This document shows positions 63,039-64,000 of a stretch of 64,000 bases of DNA, in pieces. This stretch comes from Dictyobacter arantiisoli (GTDB taxonomy: Bacteria; Chloroflexota; Ktedonobacteria; Ktedonobacterales; Ktedonobacteraceae). The translations under genes and the position numbers were made by a program. Location: positions 62,001 through 126,000 of the forward strand of contig NZ_BIXY01000005.1 in NCBI RefSeq assembly GCF_008326305.1, in the 5' to 3' direction. The stretch's first letter is position 1. Every line of letters starts with the position of its first letter. The notes below the pieces were generated by a model, which did not search any database, was not told where the DNA came from, and was given only the letters and a program-made list of their open reading frames with translations.

Positions 63039-63263
63039 ATGTCAACACCTTCGCAGGCACAATTGTGGCTGGAGAAAAATCAGGAGAATCCGGCGATCCA
63101 GTTTTTGTCCGCCTGGATAACGGAAACGTTACAGCGCCCATTGGAGAGCATCGAGAACATCGAGATCGTCCCCGATGATCCCGATACCCCGGCTGAAATT
63201 GAGTTTATTGTGAGCTTCGCTGATGGCAGTAGCGCCACACAGACCGTTCAGGTGGCTGATTAA
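63039..63263 (+). CDS. Small acidic protein, unknown
   Basis: 74 residues. It looks folded: an N-terminal helix (QLWLEKNQENPAIQFLSAWI), a middle DDPDTPAE turn and two strands (IEFIVSFADGSSATQTVQVA). AGGAGA lies before ATG 63039. It is monocistronic with a terminator following. Function unknown. Confidence 0.7.
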   Translation: MSTPSQAQLWLEKNQENPAIQFLSAWITETLQRPLESIENIEIVPDDPDTPAEIEFIVSFADGSSATQTVQVAD

Positions 63264-63290
63264 TACGCAGTACGCTATAACAAACAAGCC

Positions 63291-63325
63291 AGCAGCGTTC
63301 TCTCATAAATTGAAAGAACGCTGCT
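63291..63325. terminator. Terminator between convergent genes
   Basis: Fifteen-base arms 63291-63305 and 63311-63325 pair with one C-A mismatch around a 5-base loop. Confidence 0.75.
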
Positions 63326-63355
63326 CCTGTGCTTTCGGAACAGAAAACATCACGT

Positions 63356-64000
63356 CTACTTCTGGGCGGGTGTATTGAGCCCGGCCAGCCTGGACATGAA
63401 TTGAGTCATGACAGAGAAATCTTCGGTATGCCCCTGGGCAAGGGCAGCGGCATACATTTGTTCGGCTGCGCTTGTCGCGGGCATGGGAACCGAGCGTTGG
63501 CTGGCCAGTTCCGCAATCAAACCGAGATCCTTGCGGGTCAAAGGGAGCGCAAATTGGACCGGATAGTCATCGTTTTTGCTATTTTCCAGTTTGCCACGAT
63601 GCGCCGGAGCGATAACAGTGGTCTGACCCAGGGCATCAAGCAAAGTATCTTTTTCCAGGCCAGCTTTACGGCCCAGGCTAACAGCTTCCGCAATAGCTTG
63701 CATCTCCAGCGCCAGGATCGAGTTCACCACGAGTTTCATTGTCGATCCCATCCCATTGTTACCCATATGAAGCGCCGCTTTGCCCATGGCCTGGAAGACT
63801 GGCAAACACTGCTGATAAAGATCCTGATCGCCTCCTACCCAGATCAATAGAGTTCCCTCTTTGGCCTGTGGAGTACTGCCAGAGACAGGCGCATCGAGCA
63901 TTCGCCCCCCCTTCTCCTGGGCGGCAGTTGCAAGATGGCGCTCCGTATCCGGTGACACTGTACTCATCTCAAGCCAGATCGACTGCGGCTTCAATCCCGC
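63356..64000 (-). CDS. 3-hydroxyisobutyrate dehydrogenase-like protein, C-terminal part (5' end outside window)
   Basis: At least 214 residues; the frame runs off the window. WLEMSTVSPDTERHLA is the substrate-binding signature region of beta-hydroxyacid dehydrogenases, followed by GGRMLDAPVSGSTPQAKEGT, HMGNNGMGSTMKLVVNSILA with catalytic Lys, and DNDD-like SKNDDYPVQFALPLTRKDLG. The N-terminal Rossmann NAD(P) domain lies outside. Related enzymes include glyoxylate/tartronate-semialdehyde reductases; the precise substrate is unclear. Confidence 0.9.
   Translation of the reverse strand, partial: AGLKPQSIWLEMSTVSPDTERHLATAAQEKGGRMLDAPVSGSTPQAKEGTLLIWVGGDQDLYQQCLPVFQAMGKAALHMGNNGMGSTMKLVVNSILALEMQAIAEAVSLGRKAGLEKDTLLDALGQTTVIAPAHRGKLENSKNDDYPVQFALPLTRKDLGLIAELASQRSVPMPATSAAEQMYAAALAQGHTEDFSVMTQFMSRLAGLNTPAQK

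Noticed and set aside
63329-63850. 173-codon plus-strand frame at the right end
   Set aside because: Antisense shadow of the 3-hydroxyisobutyrate-dehydrogenase-like gene.

Overview
The window reads as one chromosomal segment of a free-living bacterium, roughly half G+C by eye. Most genes are housekeeping genes on the + strand, separated by short gaps with sigma70-like promoters and hairpin terminators. Several features suggest a Chloroflexota genome of the Ktedonobacteria type: an infB-rbfA-DHH-truB-ribF operon running into actinobacterial-style FHA genes and an FtsW/RodA gene; a zwf-opcA pair with a mycobacterial/cyanobacterial-type transaldolase; a zinc-ribbon Ser/Thr kinase with a WD40 propeller; an expanded family-9 glycosyltransferase set; and GC-rich repeats dispersed between genes. 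That assignment is an inference from gene content, not from a search. No rRNA, tRNA or CRISPR array was recognised.

Layout. 1-7556: 3' end of infB, rbfA, nrnA-like, truB, ribF (translation/cofactor operon), two FHA-domain genes and a SEDS-family (FtsW/RodA) gene. 7954-10706: two lineage-specific coiled-coil proteins and a convergent LapA-domain membrane protein. 11092-13872: mutS. 13993-22182: pentose-phosphate cluster tkt, tal, zwf, opcA, pgl, rpe, without gnd. 22400-24627: P1-family peptidase, a doubtful small membrane protein and a Nudix hydrolase. 25147-35440: S1-domain protein, repeat-rich gap, clpC, radA, PIN/TRAM protein, ispD-ispF and an NAD(P)-binding protein. 35499-39245: pterin dehydratase, TatA-like protein, a secreted/anchored protein, purine nucleoside phosphorylase and a tyrosine recombinase. 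39731-43152: an unknown barrel-like protein, a striking cluster of perfect palindromes, a putative TIM-barrel protein and a secreted small protein. 43487-47732: decayed ORFs, an ABC exporter pair with an unusual membrane/PH-like N-terminal fusion, and a truncated IS630-type transposase. 47770-51037: ispE, a 53-residue zinc-ribbon protein and the kinase-WD40 protein. 51216-57075: four family-9 glycosyltransferases with a GNAT acetyltransferase. 57124-64000: radical SAM protein, small Cse60-like protein, divergent EPSP synthase, amino-acid oxidase, NlpC/P60 endopeptidase, a small protein and a partial 3-hydroxyisobutyrate-dehydrogenase-like gene.

How it works together. The window holds core translation, repair and proteostasis genes, a near-complete NADPH-generating pentose-phosphate module whose two operon heads share a promoter motif, two adjacent methylerythritol-phosphate genes (ispD, ispF) with ispE 13 kb away, and a surface-glycan block beside a membrane-independent kinase/propeller protein. 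The most unusual DNA is non-coding: four perfect inverted repeats packed into 280 bp (40531-40810) plus a 22-bp direct repeat of the neighbouring gene's 3' end, a dispersed GC-rich element in three intergenic copies, a 35-bp tandem repeat, and a terminator written inside the coding sequence of a convergent gene.
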